From Bacillota bacterium (GTDB taxonomy: Bacteria > Bacillota > Clostridia > Saccharofermentanales > Fastidiosipilaceae), in assembly GCA_023388205.1 (NCBI GenBank), contig JAEWGS010000081.1, forward strand, positions 1 to 33,237: a stretch of 33,237 bases of DNA. Direction: 5' to 3'. The notes below the pieces were generated by a model. The model was given only the letters and a program-made list of their open reading frames with translations. It was not told where the DNA came from and made no database searches. Position numbers and translations under genes: made by a program. Below, piece after piece: positions 13,090 to 21,042 of the stretch. Positions within the stretch are counted from its first letter, which is position 1. Each line of letters opens with the position of its first letter.

Positions 13090-14880
13090 TTACTTATAAA
13101 GCGGGCCGTAGTAAGCGCAAGCTCTGAAGTCTTGTCCTTCGAGATCCTGGGTGCCGAAACCCGTAAAGGCATGCGGGCGGAAAATGCGCTCATCGCTGAT
13201 GTTGTGGAAGGCCACTGGGATGCGCAGCATCGAAGCCAAGGTCAAAATCTGATCGCCAATGTGACCATAGACTGATGCGCAGTGATTCGCGCCCCAAATC
13301 GACATGACCTCATAAACCGAAGTCGCTGCGCGGTCATCCAAGATCGGTGCGAACCAAGTCGTCGGCCAAGTGCGATCCGTGCGCTGATCCAAGACATTGT
13401 GGATCTCATCTTCGAGGTGGCAGCTGTAACCTTCGATCACCTGAAGTGTCGGCCCCACACCCTCATTGAGATTCAGACGAATCATCGTCATCGGCATTTC
13501 AGCTTCCGTGCGGAAATGCGAGGAGAAGCCGCCGCCTCTGAAGTATTCATAATTGGCACGGCACCAATCCGTCGCCTGAGTCAAGGCTTTCATATCTTCT
13601 TCGGTCAATTCCCAGAAGCTCTTCATGCAGCCTTCGCCCTTTTCGTTCAAAGCCGCACCGGAGCCATCCAAGCAGCTCGCACCGGAGTTGATGAGGTGCA
13701 AGACACCGTTTTTCGCCACACCGGTCAGCTCTTTGCCCGTCACACGCTTGACGGATTCAGGAGACCAATAGGTTCTCACATCGGAGAAAATCGAAGCCTT
13801 GTTCGTCAGCAAGGTTTCAAAGAGCATCCCCGCACCGTTCAAAGTGTCATTTTCCGTGGCGAAGGTAATCGGCGCGCGCGGTCCGTTCCAGTCAAAGGTT
13901 GAAGACAAGACCGCTTCTGTAAAGTCGCCATTCGGCAGCCAGTCCGTCCACATGCGCTGACCTTGGAAGCCGCCAGCAATACCGTTACGGCCCAAAGATT
14001 CTTCATGCCAGCCCATTTCAGCCAGTTTGGGGTTGCCGAGCAAAATGTCGCGGCAAACCAAAGCGTGCTTGACCACGAAGTCCCATTGTTCATCATCCGG
14101 GATATAACGGCTCTTCGTAATCACCTCTGGGAACTTTTTGCCCGCGTTGATATCCAAGCCTTCACGGCAGTTTTCTTTGACCCAAGCACGTGCTTTTTCA
14201 TATTCTTCGTGATCATAAATCCCGAGCGTAATGCGACGCAAAATTTCGGTCATATCAACCCATTCAGTGCGCATGCCAAGATACTTTTGGAAGAAGTCCG
14301 CATCCACCGCCGAACCTGCGATACCCATCGAAGTCGCGCCGATGTTGACGTAGGACTTATTGCGCATCAAGCCTACAGCAATCGCCGCTCTAGCAAAGAG
14401 CAAAATCTTCTCCGCGACGTCCTTTGGAATGCTGCGATCGTCCGCTTCTTGCACTTCCGTGCCGTAAATCTTAAAGGCGGGCAAACCGCGCTGAGCGTAA
14501 GCAGCCATCACCGCTGCGAGATAGACCGCACCCGGGCGCTCTGTCCCATTGAAACCCCAAACCGCCTTGATCGTATTGGGATTCAAGTCCATGGTCTCTG
14601 TGCCGTAGCACCAGCAGGGCGTCACCGTCAAGGTCGCCACCACCGCCTGCGTCGAGAAGAAGTCTTCACAGCGCTGAGCTTCGGCCGCGCCACCAATCGT
14701 CGTCGGTGAAATCACACAGCGAACCGGCGTTCCATCCGGATAACGCAAAGCGCCTTCGATCAATTCTTGAGCCGCTTTGGCCATCCCCATCGTCTGCTCT
14801 TCGAGCGACTCACGCACTCCGCCCCAGCGACCATCAATGGTGGGACGAATACCGATTGTCGGATACTGTTTCTGACTCAT
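13090..14880 (-). CDS. fucI: L-fucose isomerase
   Basis: A 596-residue enzyme that converts L-fucose to L-fuculose (and D-arabinose to D-ribulose) with a Mn2+ ion. It matches E. coli FucI (591 residues) over its length, from the N-terminal PTIGIRPTIDGRWGGVRESLE to the C-terminal AFTGFGTQDLEGQDFRAC. The metal ligands appear in FATEND (Glu near 339), SDVRTYWSPE (Asp near 363) and WGANHCA (His near 533), matching E337, D361 and H528 of E. coli. AGGAGGT precedes the ATG, with a small hairpin abutting it. It is the second gene of the fucose operon. Confidence 0.96.
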   Translation of the reverse strand: MSQKQYPTIGIRPTIDGRWGGVRESLEEQTMGMAKAAQELIEGALRYPDGTPVRCVISPTTIGGAAEAQRCEDFFSTQAVVATLTVTPCWCYGTETMDLNPNTIKAVWGFNGTERPGAVYLAAVMAAYAQRGLPAFKIYGTEVQEADDRSIPKDVAEKILLFARAAIAVGLMRNKSYVNIGATSMGIAGSAVDADFFQKYLGMRTEWVDMTEILRRITLGIYDHEEYEKARAWVKENCREGLDINAGKKFPEVITKSRYIPDDEQWDFVVKHALVCRDILLGNPKLAEMGWHEESLGRNGIAGGFQGQRMWTDWLPNGDFTEAVLSSTFDWNGPRAPITFATENDTLNGAGMLFETLLTNKASIFSDVRTYWSPESVKRVTGKELTGVAKNGVLHLINSGASCLDGSGAALNEKGEGCMKSFWELTEEDMKALTQATDWCRANYEYFRGGGFSSHFRTEAEMPMTMIRLNLNEGVGPTLQVIEGYSCHLEDEIHNVLDQRTDRTWPTTWFAPILDDRAATSVYEVMSIWGANHCASVYGHIGDQILTLASMLRIPVAFHNISDERIFRPHAFTGFGTQDLEGQDFRACAYYGPLYK

Positions 14881-14892
14881 ATTTTTACCTCC

Positions 14893-14907
14893 TAGACCTA
14901 CGGTCTA
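14893..14907 (-). promoter_or_regulatory. Hairpin abutting the fucI ribosome binding site
   Basis: TAGACC-GTA-GGTCTA on the minus strand ends at the first base of the AGGAGGT ribosome binding site (14893-14887). It could modulate fucI translation. A further 6-bp inverted repeat (TGTCTG 14938-14943 / CAGACA 14956-14961) lies in the same fucK-fucI gap. Confidence 0.4.
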
Positions 14908-15008
14908 TTCATTAACTAACTCATTAGATCGAGCTCATGTCTGGCACGCTGGCATCAGACAAACGACACATCTCAAAAACCTTCACCAGCAAACGTAAAT
15001 TTGAACCT

Positions 15009-16493
15009 TTACAAACTTTGGTCAGCCTGATTCGCAGCGTAGCGCTTAGGTTTTTCCAAAGAGAGAAAACGTTCCCGACATTTGGCTAAACAAGCCCAAT
15101 CCACTTCCGCTTGATCTGCCTCATGCCCATCAAACTCGGGACCTAACTTCTCATTGGCATACATTTGTAAGCTTAAATTTCCCAAGGCCGAAGCTTCAGA
15201 AGGTCCTGCTAAAACTTCAAGCCCTGTCTGATCCGCAATCTTTTGCATGAGCAAAGCGGACTTACTCCCTCCGCCCACAACGTGAATCCGTCGATAATTG
15301 CGTCCTGTGAGTTTCATCAAAGCCGAAAGCTCTTGCACATAACGCTGAACCAGACTGTCATATAAAACGAGATGTGCTTCGTCAGGAGTCAGGCTTAGCC
15401 CCTGTTCTTTTGCGATCGCTTCAAGCGCCTCATATAAGTTCGTCGCCTGAAGCAAATGCTTATCCTCTGTATCGATCAAAAAAGCAGCGCTTCGGCCTTC
15501 TAAATTTTGAGCCAATGTGCTGAAATCGCTCGCAGCTTCTCCCAAAGCCTGACGCAAGCGCTCAATCCAATAGAGCCCCGTCAAATTTTTGACCGCATAG
15601 GCACGACCAAAGGCTGCCAATTCGTTAGAAAGGTTTAGATGCGCCGCCTCTTTTGTACAAATGGGCTTCTCCAAAGCTGCGCCCAAAAGCGACCAAGTTC
15701 CACAAGACAAAAAGGCACAATCTAAATCAGTAAATGCTTCACTCAAGACGAAAGCGCCTGCCGTATCGTGTCCCAAAACAGTAAATACAGGAATGCTTCG
15801 CCCAGAAAAAAGCGCCGCGTGTGTTCTCCCTAAATAAGTTCCTGCTTCTCGCTTGTTGGCAATCCAGCTCGGATGAATCCCGAAAGCTTCCAAAAACTCA
15901 GCGATCAAATCTCGTTTTTCTGGATCGTAAAACATCGTCGTAGAAAGCATGCTTTCTTCTGCCCCAATCAAGCCTGTTAAGCAAAAGGCGATGAGATCAG
16001 GCATCGGCAAAAGTCTCACATTTCCTTCTGAGCAATAAGTTTTAATTTGCTCTGGACGAGATGCCAGCTGAGCCAAAGTATTGATCGATAAAACTTGATT
16101 CCCACTTCTCTCATAAAGAGTTTCCCGAGAGAAGCGCTTCAAGACTTCTACTAAACCCTGTTCATGGCTCGCTTCTCGATAACAAACAGGAGGAGCGACC
16201 ACACGGTCAATCGGTAATTCTCCCGTTTTTTCTTCGAGACGAACCAAGGCATAATCGACCCCCCAACTATCAATCCCAATGGCATCAACATGGGGGAGTT
16301 GATCGATGCAATTGCAAATTTCCCGATAGAGTCCTTTTAGGTCCCAGCACAAAAGCCCATCATTTTGCTGGGCTTCATGCTTGTAACGCAAAACTTCTTC
16401 GAGTGTGACACCATCTGCTGTCACCTTGGCTAGAATGCCACGAATCGAAGTCGCACCTAAGTCAAAAGCAAGATAACAGGTTTCTGATTTCAT
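15009..16493 (-). CDS. fucK: FGGY-family L-fuculokinase (rhamnulokinase-like)
   Basis: A 494-residue sugar kinase that would phosphorylate L-fuculose at O1. FGGY hallmarks are the N-terminal phosphate loop DLGATSIRG, the GIDSWGVDYALV sugar-binding segment, GHDTAGAF, SCGTWSLLG and the C-terminal adenosine site GGGSKSALLMQKIAD. Several of these (GIDSWGVDYALV, SCGTWSLLG) look more like rhamnulokinase RhaB than E. coli FucK. The neighbours (FucI, FucA, FucU) argue for L-fuculose as the substrate. AGAGGAG precedes the ATG. It is the promoter-proximal gene of the fucose operon and is divergent from the DeoR-type regulator. Confidence 0.85.
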   Translation of the reverse strand: MKSETCYLAFDLGATSIRGILAKVTADGVTLEEVLRYKHEAQQNDGLLCWDLKGLYREICNCIDQLPHVDAIGIDSWGVDYALVRLEEKTGELPIDRVVAPPVCYREASHEQGLVEVLKRFSRETLYERSGNQVLSINTLAQLASRPEQIKTYCSEGNVRLLPMPDLIAFCLTGLIGAEESMLSTTMFYDPEKRDLIAEFLEAFGIHPSWIANKREAGTYLGRTHAALFSGRSIPVFTVLGHDTAGAFVLSEAFTDLDCAFLSCGTWSLLGAALEKPICTKEAAHLNLSNELAAFGRAYAVKNLTGLYWIERLRQALGEAASDFSTLAQNLEGRSAAFLIDTEDKHLLQATNLYEALEAIAKEQGLSLTPDEAHLVLYDSLVQRYVQELSALMKLTGRNYRRIHVVGGGSKSALLMQKIADQTGLEVLAGPSEASALGNLSLQMYANEKLGPEFDGHEADQAEVDWACLAKCRERFLSLEKPKRYAANQADQSL

Positions 16494-16528
16494 AAGCGCG
16501 CTCCTCTTTTTAAGCCAGATTTAGCATT

Positions 16529-16557
16529 ATCGTATAATTTGGCAGGGACCTTTTCAA
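16529..16557 (-). promoter_or_regulatory. Putative promoter of the fucose operon
   Basis: On the minus strand TTGAAA (16557-16552), 17 bases, TACGAT (16534-16529). It is 36 bases before the fucK ATG and directly downstream of the palindrome at 16562-16572. Confidence 0.5.
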
Positions 16558-16561
16558 TAAA

Positions 16562-16572
16562 AAGATCATCTT
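16562..16572. promoter_or_regulatory. Palindromic operator candidate O1 (AAGATCATCTT)
   Basis: An 11-bp palindrome (AAGAT-C-ATCTT) sits 4 bases upstream of the fuc operon -35. The same palindrome, with G at the centre, recurs at 16619-16629. It is a likely target of the divergently encoded DeoR-family regulator. Confidence 0.5.
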
Positions 16573-16618
16573 TTGCACAAACCGAACAGGCAAATGAATA
16601 ATTTCCAAGCTGTTGTCC

Positions 16619-16629
16619 AAGATGATCTT
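16619..16629. promoter_or_regulatory. Palindromic operator candidate O2 (AAGATGATCTT)
   Basis: The second copy of the 11-bp palindrome, centre to centre 57 bp from O1. Paired operators at a distance of several helical turns are typical where a tetrameric repressor loops DNA, as DeoR itself does. Confidence 0.5.
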
Positions 16630-16695
16630 CTGTGTCACCATACTAAGAACAGAGATCAAATTTATTCACATATGGCTCTTTTAATAAGGGGATGC

Positions 16696-16727
16696 GCGGC
16701 AGTTAAGGGAAAAAAGCGGCAGTTAAG
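16696..16727 (+). repeat. 12-bp direct repeat, 20-bp spacing, before fucR
   Basis: GCGGCAGTTAAG occurs at 16696-16707 and 16716-16727. The 20-bp step places both copies on nearly the same DNA face (about two helical turns). They lie 15 bases before the regulator start codon and could be an autoregulatory operator. Confidence 0.6.
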
Positions 16728-16742
16728 AGAAAGAGGTAAAAG

Positions 16743-17513
16743 ATGGATCTAGACAGTCATTTGACCACACGCGAAGAGCAAATCATAGCTCTGCTCAAAC
16801 GCTATCCGCAGGCAAGTAATAAGCTCTTAATGGATCAGCTCTTCCTGAGTCGATCCACCTTGCGGCGCAGTTTAATTGAGCTTGAAGCCAAGGGCTTAAT
16901 CTTGCGCTACCACGGGGGCATTATTCTAAAAGAACGCAATCGTCACGAAGATTCAGCGGATCAGCGCATTCGAACCAATCGACAAGAAAAAATAGCGATC
17001 GCCGCTGCCGCCAGCACCTTGCTCCGCGATGAGATGGTGCTCTTTCTGGATTCATCTTCGACTGTTTCTTATCTCGCACCGCACCTCGCACGTTATCGTT
17101 TGACCATCATCACCAATAATGTCGACCTGGCAAAAGATTTACGCAATGTACCGGAACTCGATGTCTACCTCGTGCCAGGACGCTTGCGCCCACGATCGAC
17201 CTCAACCATCGGCGTTTTTGCCCTAAATTTCGTTCGACAATTTCGAGCGGATCTCTGTTTTTTCTCCTGCAAAGCAGTACGTGAAGACGGCTTCTACGAA
17301 GGGGATATCGAACAAGGAAAGGTCAAAGAAGTCATGCTCGAAGGAGCAAAAGATGTTTGGCTACTTTGTGACAACAGTAAGTTTGATAGCGATGGTTTAT
17401 ACCATACCGCTGATTTTTCAAGATTGGCTGGGCTCATCACCTCGGATCCCCTGCCGACCCATATTGCCAAAGTGTTCGAGACACTTGACTGTGAACAAAT
17501 CGTTGCTCGGTAA
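16743..17513 (+). CDS. fucR: DeoR-family transcriptional regulator of the fucose operon
   Basis: A 256-residue DNA-binding regulator. The N-terminal helix-turn-helix (about residues 8-62) reads LTTREEQIIALL then SRSTLRRSLIELEAKGLI and ends with YHGG, as in DeoR proteins. The C-terminal DeoRC domain has the sugar-phosphate sensing segments FLDSSSTVSYLA, ITNN, FFSCKAV and LLCDNSKFD. It is transcribed divergently from the fucose genes across 249 bases that hold two kinds of repeated motifs. It probably responds to L-fuculose 1-phosphate and acts on its own operon. Ligand and sign of regulation (FucR-type proteins include an activator in E. coli) are inferred. Confidence 0.88.
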   Translation: MDLDSHLTTREEQIIALLKRYPQASNKLLMDQLFLSRSTLRRSLIELEAKGLILRYHGGIILKERNRHEDSADQRIRTNRQEKIAIAAAASTLLRDEMVLFLDSSSTVSYLAPHLARYRLTIITNNVDLAKDLRNVPELDVYLVPGRLRPRSTSTIGVFALNFVRQFRADLCFFSCKAVREDGFYEGDIEQGKVKEVMLEGAKDVWLLCDNSKFDSDGLYHTADFSRLAGLITSDPLPTHIAKVFETLDCEQIVAR

Positions 17514-17534
17514 CACACTGTTCCTCGGTAACAC
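17506..17534. repeat. 11-bp direct repeat across the fucR stop
   Basis: CTCGGTAACAC occurs at 17506-17516 and 17524-17534, an 18-bp step. The first copy contains the fucR TAA stop. It is probably a small local duplication. Confidence 0.7.
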
Positions 17535-17606
17535 GCCAAAAGTCTAAATGGGACATCACAAAATCATGATTATTGTTTCATGAGCAACTAACAAGCGCAG
17601 GTTATT

Positions 17607-19226
17607 ATGGAAAAACTCAATCTATTCAAAACAGAATCAAGAGAAGTCTTTCGTCTCAAAGCACTTCACCTGAGCCAATACTGTCTAAAAACCATCTTCT
17701 TCCTCTACATGTCCTACTGGACTTCTCAATTTGTGAAGCACATTTTGGCGCAGGATTTAAGTTTACCGAAGCTCGCACTTTGGGCACTTCAAATCCTCGT
17801 CGTGCTCGCTTTTATTTTTATCTTGAGCTATCTGCTTCGTCGCAATTTTGTCAGTCGCTTTTACCCTTGTCGCGAGCGCTGTCTTATTTCTCTTTTTCTC
17901 CGAGGTCTAAAAGAGCGTCCTCTGGCTAAACTTGTCGATCGACAAGTGAGTGATGACTATGTTCGCTTAACTAAGGACTTCATAGAGATCTTCGAATTTG
18001 AAATTAAGACCATGATCGTATGGCTCGCCGCTTTGATCTCTGCAATTTGTTATTGCGTTTTATTAGGGCTGCTTTCTCCGATCATCTTACTGAGTTTCTT
18101 AATTCTCTCTTGCTTCCAGTTTTTACCTGCGCTTCTTTTCAAATTTTATTTTGAAAAAGTGTATCTCAATATGAGAAATGTCGAAGGTGAAATGACGGAG
18201 TGGATCAGCGAGGCGCATCACGGGTTTACGACCCTGCGACTCTTTAGGGCATTGCCTTGGTATTTCAAGAAAAAAGAAGCGCTCAATCGAAGTTTTTTGA
18301 AAAATGGTTACCACGCCGAGGCGATCTGTGCACTTGAGAATGCAATCGAAGATCTCGTTGCTTCTATTTTAAGAATTGGTGCTTATGGCGTTGTCGGTCT
18401 CTTCATTGGTTTCTCTTTTTTATCTTTGGAATCTGGGCTAGCTAGTCTGGTGCTGGCAGCGCCTTTTTTCAATACCTTTAAGCAGCTTTATCACATTTTC
18501 GCCGAATATGGTAGAAATCGCGCGGCCAAACAACGCATGCGAGATTTTTTAGATGGTGAGATGAATACCCACTCTGATCAAGAAATAAAAGCCGAGGAAG
18601 TCGATCTATCCGCAGAAGATGTCGCTTTTTGGCGTGAGAATTCAGACTATCGCTTCAGCTGTCAAAAGCTCTTTATTCCACAGGGCACGCACGCCTTTGT
18701 GAGTGGCCCCAACGGAAGCGGAAAAAGCACGCTGGTCAAACTTTTAATCGGAGCACTTAAGCCTCAAGAAGGAAAAATTCGTGTCGCTCATCTAGATCCA
18801 GCAAGTTTGAGCGATGCGATGCGCTACGCGCTTTTTGCCTATTTGGAACAAGATGACTTCTACGAGCACATTTCTCTGAAAGACTTCATTCAAATTTATC
18901 TCCCCTCAAACGAAAAAGCGCGCTTCGACGAAATCCTCTCTTACTTCAATTTCGATCCTAAACTCTTTGAAAAAGATTTGAGCCAACTCTCAGGGGGTGA
19001 ACTCAAAAAAGTCCATCTTGCCCTCGTTTTTGCTCAAGAATCCGCCTTGCTCATTTTGGATGAACCCAGCAACCATCTCGAGGCCGAAGCCAAGGAAAAG
19101 CTCAAAGAACTAATTTCAAAAGAAAAACGCAGCATTTTGCTCATCTCGCACGATCAACAACTTCGAGCGCTTTGCAAACTCGAACTCAAAGTTCAAGACG
19201 GCAAAGTGGAGGTGAACCATGTTTAA
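17607..19226 (+). CDS. ABC exporter half-transporter (membrane domain plus ATPase), first of a pair
   Basis: A 539-residue protein with an N-terminal membrane domain of about six hydrophobic segments (roughly residues 15-300). The C-terminal ATPase has Walker A GPNGSGKST near 367, a Q-loop Gln in YLEQDD, signature LSGGE near 460, Walker B with catalytic Glu in LLILDEPSNHLE, and the H-loop SHD. It overlaps the next, similar gene by 8 bases, so the two probably form a heterodimeric exporter. No cargo, peptidase domain or immunity gene lies beside them, and the substrate (peptide, lipid, drug or cofactor such as in CydDC) is unknown. Its ribosome binding site is weak (CAGG). Confidence 0.85.
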   Translation: MEKLNLFKTESREVFRLKALHLSQYCLKTIFFLYMSYWTSQFVKHILAQDLSLPKLALWALQILVVLAFIFILSYLLRRNFVSRFYPCRERCLISLFLRGLKERPLAKLVDRQVSDDYVRLTKDFIEIFEFEIKTMIVWLAALISAICYCVLLGLLSPIILLSFLILSCFQFLPALLFKFYFEKVYLNMRNVEGEMTEWISEAHHGFTTLRLFRALPWYFKKKEALNRSFLKNGYHAEAICALENAIEDLVASILRIGAYGVVGLFIGFSFLSLESGLASLVLAAPFFNTFKQLYHIFAEYGRNRAAKQRMRDFLDGEMNTHSDQEIKAEEVDLSAEDVAFWRENSDYRFSCQKLFIPQGTHAFVSGPNGSGKSTLVKLLIGALKPQEGKIRVAHLDPASLSDAMRYALFAYLEQDDFYEHISLKDFIQIYLPSNEKARFDEILSYFNFDPKLFEKDLSQLSGGELKKVHLALVFAQESALLILDEPSNHLEAEAKEKLKELISKEKRSILLISHDQQLRALCKLELKVQDGKVEVNHV

Positions 19227-20928
19227 TTTGATCTACGGTCTAAACCAAGAAAAACAACATCCATTTTTAGAACAGCAAAAGAAAATCCTAAGCGAGACAA
19301 AAAAGCGCCTTTGGCTCTGCCTTTTAACGAGCTTTATTCTTGCTTTGAGCGGCAGTTTGATGATCTTCGTTTCTGCAGATGTCCTCAGTGAATTTTCAAA
19401 TGCTGTACTCAACAAAGATATTCAAACCATCCGCCGAGGCATTTTGGAACTTCTCCTCATCCTCGCACTCAGTTCTTTCGCCCTCCCTGCGCTTTCGTTT
19501 CTCAATAACAGCGCACTCTTACATCAATCCATTCCTCATGATGACCTCTTGCTCAAACGTTTTTTAGATAAAAATTATCTAGCACAACAAAGCATTCGCG
19601 TCTCTGACGTTGTTTCTAGACTCGAAAATGATGCCATCGATTTTCGACTGGCATGGATCGCCTTGCATAAAGATCTCTTCATCATTCCCTGTATTCTCCT
19701 CTTGCTCGGACTAAGCCTTTGGCAGCTTCCTTGGATTTTCATCATTGTTCTGCTTTTGCTGAGTTTGCTCCGTTTCGCTTTTCAAAACTATCGCGAAGAG
19801 CAACTCGCCCTAGGCTACGATGCGTACCTCGACTATCGCGTACAGGCGAATGAACGCATTTTGTCTGCACTCAATCACGCTGTGAGCTTAAGAATCAAGG
19901 GCTGGTTACTCCCCTTTACTAAGCTTTGGCAAGAAAATTTCACAAACTATTTTGAGGCAGCTGGGCGGCGTCACCGCATCCTCGAAATTCAAAAAGAAGA
20001 GGGCAACGAATTGCTCGATCAGTTCATTCTCGTCCTCATTTTAATCGTCGGTGCCCTCGCTGTTTTTCTAGGGAAAATTGAAGCGGCAAAAGTCGTCCAA
20101 GTCATCGCAATTTTGCCCCTTTTTACAATGCTCTATTCCGCCATTCAAGATTTATTTCGCCAACGCAAGAGCTTAGCGCCCCTCCTATCTCGCATGCTCT
20201 TTTTCTATCAACATGAAGAAATAAAAAAAGAGCCATCGCCCCTCCGAGAAGAAAATCAAGCTTCAGACCTCAAGAAAGAACTGCTCATTGAAGCCAAAAA
20301 CCTAAGCTATACCTACCCCAAGTCCTCACATTCAAAACCTGAAGATGAAGAAGCCGTCGATAGCGATCAAGATACTGAGCTAGGCGAAAACAGAGGCTCA
20401 GGGCTTAAGCCCATCAGTTTTTCGATCCATAAAGGGGACTTCGTTCTCATCACAGGACCAAACGGAAGTGGTAAAAGCACCTTGCTCAAAATTCTAGCGG
20501 GACTTCTTCATGACTATGAGGGAGAACTTCATTTTGGAAAAAACTGTTCGAAGATTCTCTGTGAACAAAAAGCTCATTATTTCCCCGTAAATCTTGAAGA
20601 AAACTTGTGTTTAGGCCGTTCCCTTGATCTCAAGAACAGTCCGAGCGATTTACGTCAACTCCTCGGGAAATGGGAAGGTCGTTTAGATGAACGTGCTGAC
20701 AAATTAAGTGCCGCATCCGGGGGCGAAGCACAGAGGCTTTCGCTGCTTCGCTGTCTGCTTGGTTCAGAGACTTTGCTCATACTCGACGAACCGATCAACA
20801 ACTTAGACCAAGCCGCGATCGACGAGCTTCATGAAATTCTAAGCAAAAGAGAGCAAAGCGTTATTATGGTCTCTCATGATGATCGACTCAACGACCTGGC
20901 CAATGTCACCATCCAACTGGGTCTCTAA
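19219..20928 (+). CDS. ABC exporter half-transporter, second of a pair
   Basis: A 569-residue partner of the preceding protein. The membrane domain covers about residues 30-325. The ATPase has Walker A GPNGSGKST near 414, Gln in LCEQK, signature ASGGE near 498 (canonical L replaced), Walker B with Glu in LLILDEPINNLD, and SHD. An acidic, low-complexity insertion of about 25 residues (rich in D, E and S) separates the adenine-stacking LSYTYP from the rest of the ATPase. A strong GGAGGTG ribosome binding site lies inside the upstream gene, so translation is coupled. Both catalytic sites look intact. Substrate unknown. Confidence 0.85.
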   Translation: MFNLIYGLNQEKQHPFLEQQKKILSETKKRLWLCLLTSFILALSGSLMIFVSADVLSEFSNAVLNKDIQTIRRGILELLLILALSSFALPALSFLNNSALLHQSIPHDDLLLKRFLDKNYLAQQSIRVSDVVSRLENDAIDFRLAWIALHKDLFIIPCILLLLGLSLWQLPWIFIIVLLLLSLLRFAFQNYREEQLALGYDAYLDYRVQANERILSALNHAVSLRIKGWLLPFTKLWQENFTNYFEAAGRRHRILEIQKEEGNELLDQFILVLILIVGALAVFLGKIEAAKVVQVIAILPLFTMLYSAIQDLFRQRKSLAPLLSRMLFFYQHEEIKKEPSPLREENQASDLKKELLIEAKNLSYTYPKSSHSKPEDEEAVDSDQDTELGENRGSGLKPISFSIHKGDFVLITGPNGSGKSTLLKILAGLLHDYEGELHFGKNCSKILCEQKAHYFPVNLEENLCLGRSLDLKNSPSDLRQLLGKWEGRLDERADKLSAASGGEAQRLSLLRCLLGSETLLILDEPINNLDQAAIDELHEILSKREQSVIMVSHDDRLNDLANVTIQLGL

Positions 20929-20960
20929 ACCCGAGCATCACAGTCGAAAAACCTCAATAA

Positions 20961-20993
20961 AAAATCGCCGCTCTTGAGCCGAGCGGCGATTTT
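20961..20993. terminator. Bidirectional terminator between the ABC pair and gyrA
   Basis: A perfect 13-bp stem AAAATCGCCGCTC / GAGCGGCGATTTT with a 7-base loop. T residues follow on the plus strand, and the A-run gives T residues on the minus strand. It serves both convergent genes. Confidence 0.95.
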
Positions 20994-21042
20994 TATATGC
21001 ATCTCCTTTTCCTAAAACACCAAAGATTTAATGACGCATTTT

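Noticed and set aside
13963..14709. 248-codon plus-strand open frame
   Set aside because: It lies antisense within fucI, which is unmistakable on the other strand.
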